Shown: positions 34,423 through 43,208 of the stretch, one piece after another
Numbering within the stretch: the stretch's first letter is position 1
Layout: each line of letters starts with the position of its first letter
DNA from: Rhodospirillales bacterium
GTDB lineage: Bacteria; Pseudomonadota; Alphaproteobacteria; Acetobacterales; Acetobacteraceae
DNA: 64,000 bases
NCBI GenBank assembly: GCA_025352565.1
Contig: JANXTF010000070.1
Location: 1-64,000, forward strand
Direction of reading: 5' to 3'
Position numbers and translations under genes: made by a program
Notes under the pieces: model-generated
Database searches by the model: none
What the model was told of the DNA's origin: nothing
The model's input: the letters and a program-made list of their open reading frames with translations, nothing else

Positions 34423-34859
34423 CGACCGCCTCACCCATTCAGCCGATCCGAGATGAAAACTCCTACCAGGCCGCCTTGGCGGAAGTGCGGGCGTCGTGGG
34501 GTGCCGAACCGGGCACACCGGAGGGCGACCGTCTCGACGTGCTGCTCGTGTTGCTGGAGGTGTATGAGACGGTTCACCACGGAATCGACCTGCCGGACCC
34601 GATCGAGGCGATCAAACTGCGCATGGAGGATTTGGGCATTGGCCGGGAGCGGCCCGGCGCGTTGCTGGGGATCGGCAGCGGCCGGGTGTCGGAAGCGTTG
34701 AACCGGCGCTGCCGGCCTACCCTGGAGATGATCCGAGTGCTTGCCGTGGAACTCAAACTTCCGGAAGGGTGTCTGATACAGGTTTATGACCTCGTGCCGC
34801 CGAAGCCGCGAGCGGCTGGACACCGAAGTGTGCGCGGTGGGCAATCCGAGGCGGCTTAA
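34419..34859 (+). CDS. higA: HigA-family antitoxin (helix-turn-helix)
   Basis: A 146-aa protein with an N-terminal helical part (IRDENSYQAALAEVRASWGA) and a C-terminal Xre helix-turn-helix (ALLGIGSGRVSEALNRRC to RVLAVELKLP), the layout of HigA antitoxins of the YgjM type. The GTG at 34419 overlaps the toxin remnant's stop. It appears full length, although its toxin is broken, so it may now be a solitary regulator. Its promoter presumably came from the disrupted upstream part. Confidence 0.82.
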   Translation: MTTASPIQPIRDENSYQAALAEVRASWGAEPGTPEGDRLDVLLVLLEVYETVHHGIDLPDPIEAIKLRMEDLGIGRERPGALLGIGSGRVSEALNRRCRPTLEMIRVLAVELKLPEGCLIQVYDLVPPKPRAAGHRSVRGGQSEAA

Positions 34860-34914
34860 GCGTAATTCGCCGCAACATTGAACCTCCATGGGTAGCGGTT
34901 TACCAGATACGTTA

Positions 34915-36393
34915 TCACTCCTCCCCCTCGTTCCACGTCCGCCCGTCCCGCTCGATCAGCGCGATCGACGCCGACGGCCCCCAGGTGCCGGAGGTGTAGG
35001 TTTTCGGGGCCTCCTTGCTGGCAGCCCAGGCCTGCAGAATGGGGTCGATCCAGATCCAGGCCGCCTCCACCTCGTCGCGGCGCATGAACAAAGTCTGGCT
35101 GCCGCGCACCACGTCCATCAGCAGGCGCTCGTACGCGTCAGCCTGGCGCACGTTGAAGCTGCGGGCGAAGCTCATGTCGAGCGGCACGTGTTGCAGGCGC
35201 ATGCCTCCCGGTCCGGGGTCCTTGATCATCAGCCAGAGTTTCACGCCTTCGTCCGGTTGCAGGCGGATGATCAGGTGGTTGGCGGCGATCGGCCCGGCAT
35301 CGGGCGTGAACACCGAATGCGGGATGGGCTTGAAGGCGACGACGATCTCGGACACACGGGTGGAGAGGCGCTTGCCCGAGCGGAGATAGAACGGCACCCC
35401 GGCCCAGCGCCAGTTGGCGATGTCGATCTTCAGCGCCACGAATGTCTCGGTTTCGCTGTCGTCGCGGCCCAGCTCGTCGAGGTAGCCCTTGACCGCGCCG
35501 CCGGCCGAGGCGCCGGCACGGTACTGGCCGCGCACGGTGCGCTCGGTCATCGTCTGCGGCGTGACCGGCACCAGCGATTGCAGCACCTTCAGCTTCTCGT
35601 CGCGCACCGCGTCGGCGGCGAGCGAGCGGGGCGGCTCCATCGCCACCAGGCAGAGCAGCTGGAGCATGTGGTTCTGCACCATGTCACGAAGCGCGCCGGC
35701 GGTGTCGTAATAGCCGGCGCGATTTTCGAGCCCCACGGTTTCGGCGACCGTGATCTGCACGTGGTCGATGTGCTGGGCGTTCCAGAGCGGCTCGAACAGC
35801 GCGTTGGCGAAGCGCAGCGCCATCAGGTTCTGTACCGTCTCCTTGCCGAGATAATGGTCGATGCGATAGACGCGCTCCTCGGAAAACACCCGGCCGATGC
35901 CCTCGTTCACCTCGCGGGCGGAATCGAGGCTTTTGCCGATCGGCTTCTCGACCACCACGCGTGAGGCGTCGGTGACCAGGCCATGCGCGCCCAGCCGCTC
36001 GCAGATGGGCACGAACAATTCGGGCGCGGTCGCGAGATAGAACACGCGGATGCGTTCCGGCGCGTCGGCGAGGCGCCTGGCCAGCGCGTCCCACCCGGCA
36101 TCCTTGTCGGCGTCGGCGCTGGTCCAGCTGAGGCGGGTGAGGAATTTCTCCACGGCCTCGGCTTTGCGGTTCTTTTTGCCGACATGCTCCTCGAGCGAGG
36201 CGCGGGCGAGGTCCCGGAAGGTCTCGTCGGTGAGCTTGCTGCGCGAGACGCCGATGATGCGTGATTCGGGTGCGAGCTGGCCGGCCTCGTCGCGGAAAAA
36301 CAAGGCCGGGATCAGCTTGCGGCGAGCCAGATCGCCGGTGGCGCCGAACACCACGAGGTCGAACGGATCGGTCTGGATCACTCGGGTGGGCAT
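34915..36393 (-). CDS. zwf: Glucose-6-phosphate 1-dehydrogenase
   Basis: A 492-aa enzyme oxidising glucose-6-phosphate to 6-phosphogluconolactone with NADP or NAD, feeding the pentose phosphate and Entner-Doudoroff routes. The coenzyme motif GATGDLARRKL and the signature RIDHYLGKE with the catalytic-site His-Tyr are clear. AAGGAG precedes the ATG at 36393 by 7 nt. It is not clustered with pgl, edd or gnd here. It diverges from a CitE-like gene. Confidence 0.97.
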   Translation of the reverse strand: MPTRVIQTDPFDLVVFGATGDLARRKLIPALFFRDEAGQLAPESRIIGVSRSKLTDETFRDLARASLEEHVGKKNRKAEAVEKFLTRLSWTSADADKDAGWDALARRLADAPERIRVFYLATAPELFVPICERLGAHGLVTDASRVVVEKPIGKSLDSAREVNEGIGRVFSEERVYRIDHYLGKETVQNLMALRFANALFEPLWNAQHIDHVQITVAETVGLENRAGYYDTAGALRDMVQNHMLQLLCLVAMEPPRSLAADAVRDEKLKVLQSLVPVTPQTMTERTVRGQYRAGASAGGAVKGYLDELGRDDSETETFVALKIDIANWRWAGVPFYLRSGKRLSTRVSEIVVAFKPIPHSVFTPDAGPIAANHLIIRLQPDEGVKLWLMIKDPGPGGMRLQHVPLDMSFARSFNVRQADAYERLLMDVVRGSQTLFMRRDEVEAAWIWIDPILQAWAASKEAPKTYTSGTWGPSASIALIERDGRTWNEGEE

Positions 36394-36481
36394 CGGCGTC
36401 TCCTTGTGGCGCGACCGTACCGAACATATGAGTATGCGATCCGCGCGCGCTACCTCGCGCGAACAATGCGAGGGGTACGCC

Positions 36482-37339
36482 ATGCCGGGCCTGAAGCTGC
36501 GGAGTTTGTTGTTCGCACCGGGGGATTCCGGGCGAAAGGTGGAAAAGGCGCTCGCGAGCGGGGCCGACCGGGTCATCCTGGACCTGGAGGATTCGGTGGC
36601 ACCGGACGCCAAGGGCGATGCCCGCGCGCTGGTGGCAGGGGTGCTGGGCGGGCGCGGGGACGTGATCGTGCGGATCAATCCTCACGGCACGCAGTGGTAT
36701 CTGGCCGATCTCGCGGCCGTGGTGCCGGGGCGGCCCGCGGCGGTGATGCTGCCGAAATGCACCGGGGCGGCCGATCTCGTGGCGCTGGACCATCATCTGG
36801 AGGCGCTGGAGACCGCGGCCGGGCTGCCCGTGGGGAGCATTCTGGTGTTGCCGCTGGTGACGGAGACGGCGGCGTCGGTGTTCGGTCTCGATGGCCGCGC
36901 CCATGCGCGGCTGCTCGGGATGTGCTTCGGGGCGGAGGATCTTTCCGCCGATCTCGGCATCGCGCCGCGCCGCGCCGATATGAGCTATCCGGCCCCGATC
37001 GCGGCCGCGCGCGCGGCCGCTCTGCTGGCGGCGGCGGCGGCCGGCGTGCCGGCGATCGACACGCCCTGGCCCGATCCGCGCGACCCGGAGGGGTTGGCGC
37101 GCGAGGCCGAAACGGCCGCATCGGATGGGTTCGCCGGCAAGTTGTGCATCCATCCGGGCCAGATCGCCGCCGTGAACGCCGTGTTCACGCCCGGCGAGGA
37201 GCGGGTGGCGTGGGCGCGGCTCGTGGAGCGGGCGTTCGCGGAAAATCCGGGGGCGGGAGTGCTCGCGATGGACGGCAAGATGATCGATCGTCCCCATCTG
37301 AAGCTGGCGCTGCGCATCCTCGCCACCGCCGAGCCCTAA
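36482..37339 (+). CDS. HpcH/HpaI aldolase/CitE-family lyase (CoA ester lyase)
   Basis: A 285-aa TIM-barrel enzyme like CitE and malyl-CoA or citramalyl-CoA lyases. It has LRSLLFAPGDSGRKVEKAL at the start, VILDLEDSV with the metal Glu-Asp, IRINPHGT-type VRINPHGT, LPLVTETAASV, GAEDLSADLG and FAGKLCIHPGQI. GAGGGG stands 8 nt before the ATG. Citrate lyase partners are absent, so it is a stand-alone lyase. Specific substrate not determinable. Confidence 0.88.
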   Translation: MPGLKLRSLLFAPGDSGRKVEKALASGADRVILDLEDSVAPDAKGDARALVAGVLGGRGDVIVRINPHGTQWYLADLAAVVPGRPAAVMLPKCTGAADLVALDHHLEALETAAGLPVGSILVLPLVTETAASVFGLDGRAHARLLGMCFGAEDLSADLGIAPRRADMSYPAPIAAARAAALLAAAAAGVPAIDTPWPDPRDPEGLAREAETAASDGFAGKLCIHPGQIAAVNAVFTPGEERVAWARLVERAFAENPGAGVLAMDGKMIDRPHLKLALRILATAEP

Positions 37340-37413
37340 TCCCGCCGTCATGCCGCGGTAACATTGCGGATGCTAAAGCGTTCGCCCGCCTCAAGGAATG
37401 TGCCATCCGCGCC

Positions 37414-37461
37414 GTGACCGCTCTCGTGACCGTTCTGGTGACCGCGTTCGTGACCGCTCTG
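37414..37461 (+). repeat. Four 12-bp tandem repeats in a signal peptide
   Basis: GTGACCGCTCTC, GTGACCGTTCTG, GTGACCGCGTTC and GTGACCGCTCTG follow one another, each encoding V-T-[AV]-[LF] in the hydrophobic core of the efflux lipoprotein's signal peptide. Every unit begins with a possible GTG start codon. Unit loss or gain would keep the frame while changing signal-peptide length. Confidence 0.9.
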
Positions 37462-38883
37462 GGCGTTGCCGGATGCAGCCTTGGACCGGATTACCATGCG
37501 CCCGAGGTGACGTTGCCGGCGGCCTATCGCGGCACGACGGCCACGGCGGCCGAGGCGTGGCCCGCGCCCGATTGGTGGCGGGGGTTCAACGCGCCGGTGC
37601 TCGACCAGCTGATCGAGCAGGCGAGGGGGGGCAATTTCGACATTCAGGCCGCGATCGCCCGCGTGCGCCAGGCCGATGCGCAGGTGCGGGTGAGCGGCGC
37701 GGCGCTGCTGCCGGCCGTCGAGGGTTCCGGCAAGGCAAGCTACCAGCGATCGGGAGCGGCGGGCCGCGGCCGCAATTCCGCGTTAGCCACCGCATCGGGC
37801 GGCCGCTACGTCGACAGCCGCAGCTACAGCCTCGGCCCCAGCGTGAGCTACGAGATCGATTTGTGGGGCCGGGTGCGCGCGGTGCAGGACAGCGCCGAGG
37901 CCAGCGCGATGTTCAGCCGGTTCGACCAGCAGACGGTGGCGCTCACGGTGGTAACCTCGGTTGCCAACACCTGGTTCACGGCACTCGCCGATGCCGACCG
38001 GGTGGCAATCGTGCGGCGCAACCTGCGCGACGCGGAGCAGATATTGCAGGCGATCCAGGGGCGTCTGTCGGTGGGCACCGCCTCGCTGCTGGACGTGTCG
38101 CAGCAGGGGGCGCTGGTGGCCGGGCTGCGGGCGCAGGTGCCCGGATTGCAGAACCAGCTCGCGCAGCAGGTGAATGGCCTCGGCATCCTGACCGGGCGGC
38201 CGCCGCAGGAGGTAACGGTCACTCCGGACACGCTGACCAAGCTGTCGCTGCCGGAAATCCCGGCCGGTCTGCCGTCGCAACTGCTCGAACGCCGCCCCGA
38301 TATTGCCGCTGCCGAGGCGCAACTGGTGGCTGCGAACGCGAATATACGGGAGGCACGGGCGAATTTCTTCCCGCAGATCACGCTCACTGGCTCGGCTGGC
38401 CTCCAAAGCGCCGCGCTCACGGCCATCACCGGCCCCGGCTCGATCCTCATCACCGCCGCCGCGTCGGTGGCGCAGACCATCTTCGACAACGGGCAGAAGG
38501 GCGGGCAGTACGAGCAGGCCCGTGCCCGGTACGACGAGTTGCTGGCCGATTACCGCAAGGCCGTGGTGCAGGCGCTCACCGACGTGCAGGACGCGCTGGA
38601 TGCCTATCGCCTCACCACCGAGCAGGAAAGACTAGAGCAGCAGGCGGTGAACATCGCCCAGCGCGCGTCCGATATTGCGAGGGCGCAACTGCTGGCCGGC
38701 ACCAGCGATATCGTTATTGCATTGCAGGCGCAGACCACTTTGTTCAACGACCTCGACAACCTGGCGCAGGTGCGTCTGGCCCGGTTCCAGGCTTTGCTCA
38801 ACCTGTACAAGGCGTTGGGCGGCGGGTGGGACCGCACCCGGACGGCCGTCCCGCCCAGCACCGTCTTTCACGGCGTATTGTGA
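37414..38883 (+). CDS. Outer-membrane efflux lipoprotein (TolC/NodT family)
   Basis: A 489-aa trimeric channel subunit forming the outer-membrane exit of the RND pump encoded next. A signal peptide ends in a lipobox (GVAGC, Cys near residue 20), followed by SLGPDY typical of the NodT class. It has two TolC repeats, with LLERRPDIAAAEAQL and a late VQALTDVQDALDAY. The GTG at 37414 is the first start of a 48-bp repeat (four 12-bp units), so later GTGs at 37426, 37438 or 37450 could also be used. The adaptor gene follows after 10 nt. Confidence 0.88.
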   Translation: MTALVTVLVTAFVTALGVAGCSLGPDYHAPEVTLPAAYRGTTATAAEAWPAPDWWRGFNAPVLDQLIEQARGGNFDIQAAIARVRQADAQVRVSGAALLPAVEGSGKASYQRSGAAGRGRNSALATASGGRYVDSRSYSLGPSVSYEIDLWGRVRAVQDSAEASAMFSRFDQQTVALTVVTSVANTWFTALADADRVAIVRRNLRDAEQILQAIQGRLSVGTASLLDVSQQGALVAGLRAQVPGLQNQLAQQVNGLGILTGRPPQEVTVTPDTLTKLSLPEIPAGLPSQLLERRPDIAAAEAQLVAANANIREARANFFPQITLTGSAGLQSAALTAITGPGSILITAAASVAQTIFDNGQKGGQYEQARARYDELLADYRKAVVQALTDVQDALDAYRLTTEQERLEQQAVNIAQRASDIARAQLLAGTSDIVIALQAQTTLFNDLDNLAQVRLARFQALLNLYKALGGGWDRTRTAVPPSTVFHGVL

Positions 38884-38893
38884 GAACCTCTTG

Positions 38894-40090
38894 ATGCGTC
38901 GGCTCTTTTTTCTGATCGTGCTGCTCGCCGCCATGGGTGGCGGTGCATGGTGGTGGTTCGGCCCCCACGCCGCCACAACCGCCGCCACAGCCCGGCGCAA
39001 CCAGCGGCCGGATACAATTCCTGTCGTGATAACAACGGCCTCTCAACAGGACGTGCCGATCTACCTGGAGGGCTTGGGCACCGCCCAGGCCTCGGCCACC
39101 GTCACCGTCAAGGCGCAGGTGGATGGCGCCCTGCAACAGGTTCTCTTCCGCGAGGGGCAGGACGTGAAGGCCGGCGACGTACTGGCCAAGATCGATCCGC
39201 GCGGCTACCAGGCGACCCTCGATCAGGCATCGGGCAAAAAGCAGCAGGATCAAGCCAATCTGGCGAATGCCCGGGTCGATCTCGGCCGCTACGCCAAGCT
39301 CGCGGCCACCGCGTATACCTCGGCGCAGCAGGCCGACACGCAGAAGGCGATGGTGGCGCAGCTGGAGGCGCAGGTGGCGCAGGACCAGGCGCAGATCGAT
39401 TCCGCCCGCACCAATCTCGGCTTCACCACTGTGGTGGCGCCGATCGCCGGCCGGGTGGGCATCCGTCAGGTCGATGCCGGCAATATCGTGCATGCGTCCG
39501 ATGTCACCGGATTGGCGGTTATCACCACTTTAAAGCCGATTTCGGTCGTTTTCACCCTCCCCCAGCAGGCCCTTCGTTCGGTTTCCGCCGCGATGTCGGC
39601 GGGTGCGCCGGAGGTGATAGTTATGCCTCAGAACAATCGGACGGATGTGCTGGATCGCGGCACGCTGACCGTGCTCGACAACCAGGTGGACCAGACAACC
39701 GGCACCATCAAACTCAAGGCCAGCTTTCCCAACGACCGCCTCCAGCTCTGGCCCGGGGCCTTCCTCACCGTCCGCCTGCGCGTCGATACGGCCATGGGCG
39801 CCACCGTGGTGCCGCCAGTTGCGGTGCAGCGCGGGCCGGATGGGGCTTACGTTTACGTCATCGGCACGGGCGACATCGCCGAGCGCCGCCGCGTGACGAT
39901 CGGCCACGAGGACCAGGCCGCCTCCATCGTGACGCAAGGCCTGCAACCCGGCGAGCGCGTGGTGATCGACGGTGCCGCGCGGCTGTCGGACAAATCCAAG
40001 GCCAGCATCGTCCAGCCCGGCATCAACCCGCCTTTGCCCGATGCACCCGCAAAGCCGGCGGTGCGGCCGCGCACCAGCAGCGCCACATGA
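38894..40090 (+). CDS. mdtA: RND efflux periplasmic adaptor (MdtA-like)
   Basis: A 398-aa membrane-fusion protein linking the inner-membrane pump to the outer-membrane channel. One N-terminal anchor helix (LFFLIVLLAAMGGGAWWWFG) is followed by the biotinyl-lipoyl-like halves, a coiled-coil hairpin (KKQQDQANLANARVDLGRYA) and a beta-barrel domain with TTVVAPIAGRVGIRQVDAGN. TTG three bases upstream is an alternative start. The permease gene starts 19 nt downstream. Confidence 0.92.
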   Translation: MRRLFFLIVLLAAMGGGAWWWFGPHAATTAATARRNQRPDTIPVVITTASQQDVPIYLEGLGTAQASATVTVKAQVDGALQQVLFREGQDVKAGDVLAKIDPRGYQATLDQASGKKQQDQANLANARVDLGRYAKLAATAYTSAQQADTQKAMVAQLEAQVAQDQAQIDSARTNLGFTTVVAPIAGRVGIRQVDAGNIVHASDVTGLAVITTLKPISVVFTLPQQALRSVSAAMSAGAPEVIVMPQNNRTDVLDRGTLTVLDNQVDQTTGTIKLKASFPNDRLQLWPGAFLTVRLRVDTAMGATVVPPVAVQRGPDGAYVYVIGTGDIAERRRVTIGHEDQAASIVTQGLQPGERVVIDGAARLSDKSKASIVQPGINPPLPDAPAKPAVRPRTSSAT

Positions 40091-40109
40091 TCGCCTTGGC
40101 CACGGCGCC

Positions 40110-43100
40110 GTGAACATCTCCGCCCCCTTCATCGCCCGCCCCATCGCCACCACCCTGCTCGCCATCGCGGTCCTGCTCGGTGGCGTGCTCGGCTACCGCG
40201 CGCTGCCCGTGTCGGCTCTCCCCCAGGTCGATTTTCCCACCATCCAGGTCACCACCCAGCTTCCCGGCGCCAACCCCGACACCGTCTCCACGCTGATCAC
40301 CGCATCGCTCGAACGCCAGTTCGGCCAAATCCCCGGCCTCACGACCATGACCTCCACCAGTTCGGAGGGCACCAGCCAGATCACCCTGCAATTCTCCCTC
40401 TCTCGCAGCATCGACAGCGCGGCACAGGACGTGCAAGCCGCCATCAACTCGTCGTCGGGCACCCTGCCGGTGACCCTCCCGTATCCCCCGGTCTATTCCA
40501 AGGTGAACCCGGCCGACGCGCCCATCGTCACCCTCGCGCTGATGTCTGACGCGGTCACCATCGACCGCGTCAGCGACGCCGCTGATACGATTTTGCAACC
40601 GAAGCTCAGCCAGATCGACGGCGTCGGCAAGGTGACGGTGCAAGGCAACATGCGCCCCGCCGTGCGCGTCCGGGTCGATCCCGCGCGCCTCGCCGGCTAC
40701 GGCCTGTCGATGGAGGATGTCCGCATCGCGGTCGCCGCGGCCAACGTCAACGGCGCCAAGGGCGGCTTCGACGGGCCGAGGCAGGCCATCGCGTTGGGTG
40801 CGAACGACCAGCTTCTGTCGCCGGATTCCTACCGCGACCTCGTCATCGCTTACCGCAACGCGGCCCCCGTGCGTCTGTCCGATGTCGGCACCGTCATCGG
40901 CGGCGTCGAGAACGACCGTGTCGCCGCCAGCTACATCGGCAGCGCGCCCGCGCACCCGGCCGTGGTGCTCGACATCCAGCGTCAGCCGGGCGCCAACATC
41001 GTGCAGACCGTGGACCGCATCAAGGCCGCCCTTCCGGCCCTGCAGCGCGCGATGCCGGCCGCCATCTCGCTCACCATCGTCACGGACCGCACCGAGACCA
41101 TCCGCGCCAGCGTGAACGACGTGCAGTTCACCCTCATTCTCTCAATCGTCCTCGTCGTGCTCGTCATCTTCGCGTTCCTGCGCTCGTGGCGCGCCACCTT
41201 CATCCCCGCCGTGGCGCTCCCTCTCAGCCTCATCGGCACCTTCGGGATCATGTCGTGGCTCGGCTATGGCCTCGACAACCTCTCGCTCATGGCCCTCACC
41301 GTTGCCACCGGCTTCGTGGTGGACGACGCCATCGTCATGATCGAGAACGTGGTCCGCTACATCGAGGACGGCGTGCCCCCGCTGGAGGCCGCCTACAAGG
41401 GCGCCGCCCAGATCGGCTTCACCATCGTCTCGCTCACCATCAGCCTCATCGCGGTGTTCATCCCGCTGCTCTTCATGACCGGCGTGGTCGGCCGCCTGTT
41501 CAGCGAGTTCGCCGTTACTCTCTCGGTCTCGGTCATCGTCTCGGCGGTCGTGTCGCTCACCCTCACGCCGATGATGTGCGGCCGCCTGTTGCGTCCCGCC
41601 AGCGAGGAGCAGCCCGGCCGCATCGCCCGCATCACCGAAGGCGGCTTCATCCGCATGTTGGCTGGCTACAAGCGCGGTCTGGAATGGTCGCTCCGCCGCC
41701 AGGGCTTCATCCTGCTGCTGGCACTCGCCACCCTCGTCGGCACGGTGGCCCTCTACGTCATGGTGCCGAAAGGCTTTCTCCCCCAGCAGGACACCGGTGT
41801 CATCGTCGCCGTCACGGAGGCCGCGCAAAGTGTCTCCATCCCGCGCATGAGCACGTTGCAGGCCCAGGCCGCCGATGTGGTGCGGCAAGACCCGGCCGTC
41901 GCGGGCATCGTCTCCTTCGTCGGCGCCGGCAGCATCAACGCCACGCCGAACACCGGCCGCCTCACCATCGCGCTGAAGCCCCGCACGGCGCGGGACGCCG
42001 ATGCCGCCACCACCGCCGCGCGTCTGCAATCCGAACTCGCCGCCATCCCCGGCCTCACCGTGTTCATGCAGCCGGTGCAGGACATCCAGATCGGCACCCG
42101 CATCAGCCGCACGCAATTCCAGTACACCTTGATCGACACCGACGCGCGCGAACTCAACGAATGGGCGCCGCGCCTGCTCGCGAAACTCCGCACGGTGCCA
42201 GATCTGCTCGATGTCGCCAGCGACGCGCAGAACGATGGCTTCCGTACCTTCATCCGCATCGACCGCGACAGCGCCATGCGCCTCGGCGTCTCGATGCAGG
42301 CGATCCAGGACGTGCTGTACGACAGCTTCGGCCAGCGCCAGATCTCCACCATCTTTGCACAAAGCAACCAGTATCGCGTGGTGCTGGAAAGCGACCCCGC
42401 CTGGCAGGCGGACCCCAACTCCCTGCTCAACCTCCGCTTCCCCGGCACCGCCGGCGCGCAGGTGCCGCTCACCGCAATTGCCACCATCGAGCGCATCACG
42501 GCGCCCTTGTCGGTCACCCACGAACAGCAATTCCCGTCCACCACCATCAGCTTCAACCTCATCCCCAACGCCTCGCTGGGCGACGCGGTGAAGGCTGTGG
42601 CCGACGCCGAGCGCGAGATCGGCCTCCCCGCCACCATCAACGGCAGCTATTCCGGCGACGCGGCCGAGTTCCAGAACTCGCTCGCCACCGAACCGTATCT
42701 GATCCTGGCCGCCATCGTCGTGATCTACATCGTGCTCGGCGTGCTTTATGAAAGCATGATCCACCCCATTACCATCCTTTCCACCTTGCCATCGGCCGGC
42801 ATCGGCGCGCTGTTGGCGCTGCGGTTCGTGGGGCAGGATCTCTCGCTGGTGGCGCTGGTCGGCATCGTGCTGCTCATGGGCATCGTCAAGAAGAACGCGA
42901 TCATAATGATCGACTTCGCGATCGAGGCGGAGCGCGAACGCGGCATCTCCCCCGAGGCCGCCATCCACGAAGCCTGCCTGCTGCGCTTCCGCCCCATCAT
43001 GATGACCACGATGGCGGCCCTGCTGGGCGCCTTGCCGCTGGTCATCGAGAACGGCACTGGCTCGGAACTGCGTTTTCCCTTGGGCGTCACCATCGTCGGC

Positions 43101-43208
43101 GGCCTGTTGCTGAGCCAGTTGCTGACGCTGTTCACCACGCCGGTGATTTATCTGGCGCTGGAGCGGATGCGCCTGCGCTGGGGGGGCTTCGCGGGCCAAA
43201 CATCGTGA
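40110..43208 (+). CDS. mdtB: RND multidrug efflux permease (MdtB-like)
   Basis: A 1032-aa inner-membrane proton-driven exporter with 12 helices and two large periplasmic loops. It starts NISAPFIARPIATTLLAIAV and carries the proton-relay Asp pair D405-D406 (GFVVDDAIVMIEN) and the duplicated GIVKKNAIIMIDFA in the second half. The GTG at 40110 gives exactly the family N-terminus. It overlaps mdtC as GTGA. MdtB and MdtC are known to work as a heterotrimer. Confidence 0.95.
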   Translation: MNISAPFIARPIATTLLAIAVLLGGVLGYRALPVSALPQVDFPTIQVTTQLPGANPDTVSTLITASLERQFGQIPGLTTMTSTSSEGTSQITLQFSLSRSIDSAAQDVQAAINSSSGTLPVTLPYPPVYSKVNPADAPIVTLALMSDAVTIDRVSDAADTILQPKLSQIDGVGKVTVQGNMRPAVRVRVDPARLAGYGLSMEDVRIAVAAANVNGAKGGFDGPRQAIALGANDQLLSPDSYRDLVIAYRNAAPVRLSDVGTVIGGVENDRVAASYIGSAPAHPAVVLDIQRQPGANIVQTVDRIKAALPALQRAMPAAISLTIVTDRTETIRASVNDVQFTLILSIVLVVLVIFAFLRSWRATFIPAVALPLSLIGTFGIMSWLGYGLDNLSLMALTVATGFVVDDAIVMIENVVRYIEDGVPPLEAAYKGAAQIGFTIVSLTISLIAVFIPLLFMTGVVGRLFSEFAVTLSVSVIVSAVVSLTLTPMMCGRLLRPASEEQPGRIARITEGGFIRMLAGYKRGLEWSLRRQGFILLLALATLVGTVALYVMVPKGFLPQQDTGVIVAVTEAAQSVSIPRMSTLQAQAADVVRQDPAVAGIVSFVGAGSINATPNTGRLTIALKPRTARDADAATTAARLQSELAAIPGLTVFMQPVQDIQIGTRISRTQFQYTLIDTDARELNEWAPRLLAKLRTVPDLLDVASDAQNDGFRTFIRIDRDSAMRLGVSMQAIQDVLYDSFGQRQISTIFAQSNQYRVVLESDPAWQADPNSLLNLRFPGTAGAQVPLTAIATIERITAPLSVTHEQQFPSTTISFNLIPNASLGDAVKAVADAEREIGLPATINGSYSGDAAEFQNSLATEPYLILAAIVVIYIVLGVLYESMIHPITILSTLPSAGIGALLALRFVGQDLSLVALVGIVLLMGIVKKNAIIMIDFAIEAERERGISPEAAIHEACLLRFRPIMMTTMAALLGALPLVIENGTGSELRFPLGVTIVGGLLLSQLLTLFTTPVIYLALERMRLRWGGFAGQTS

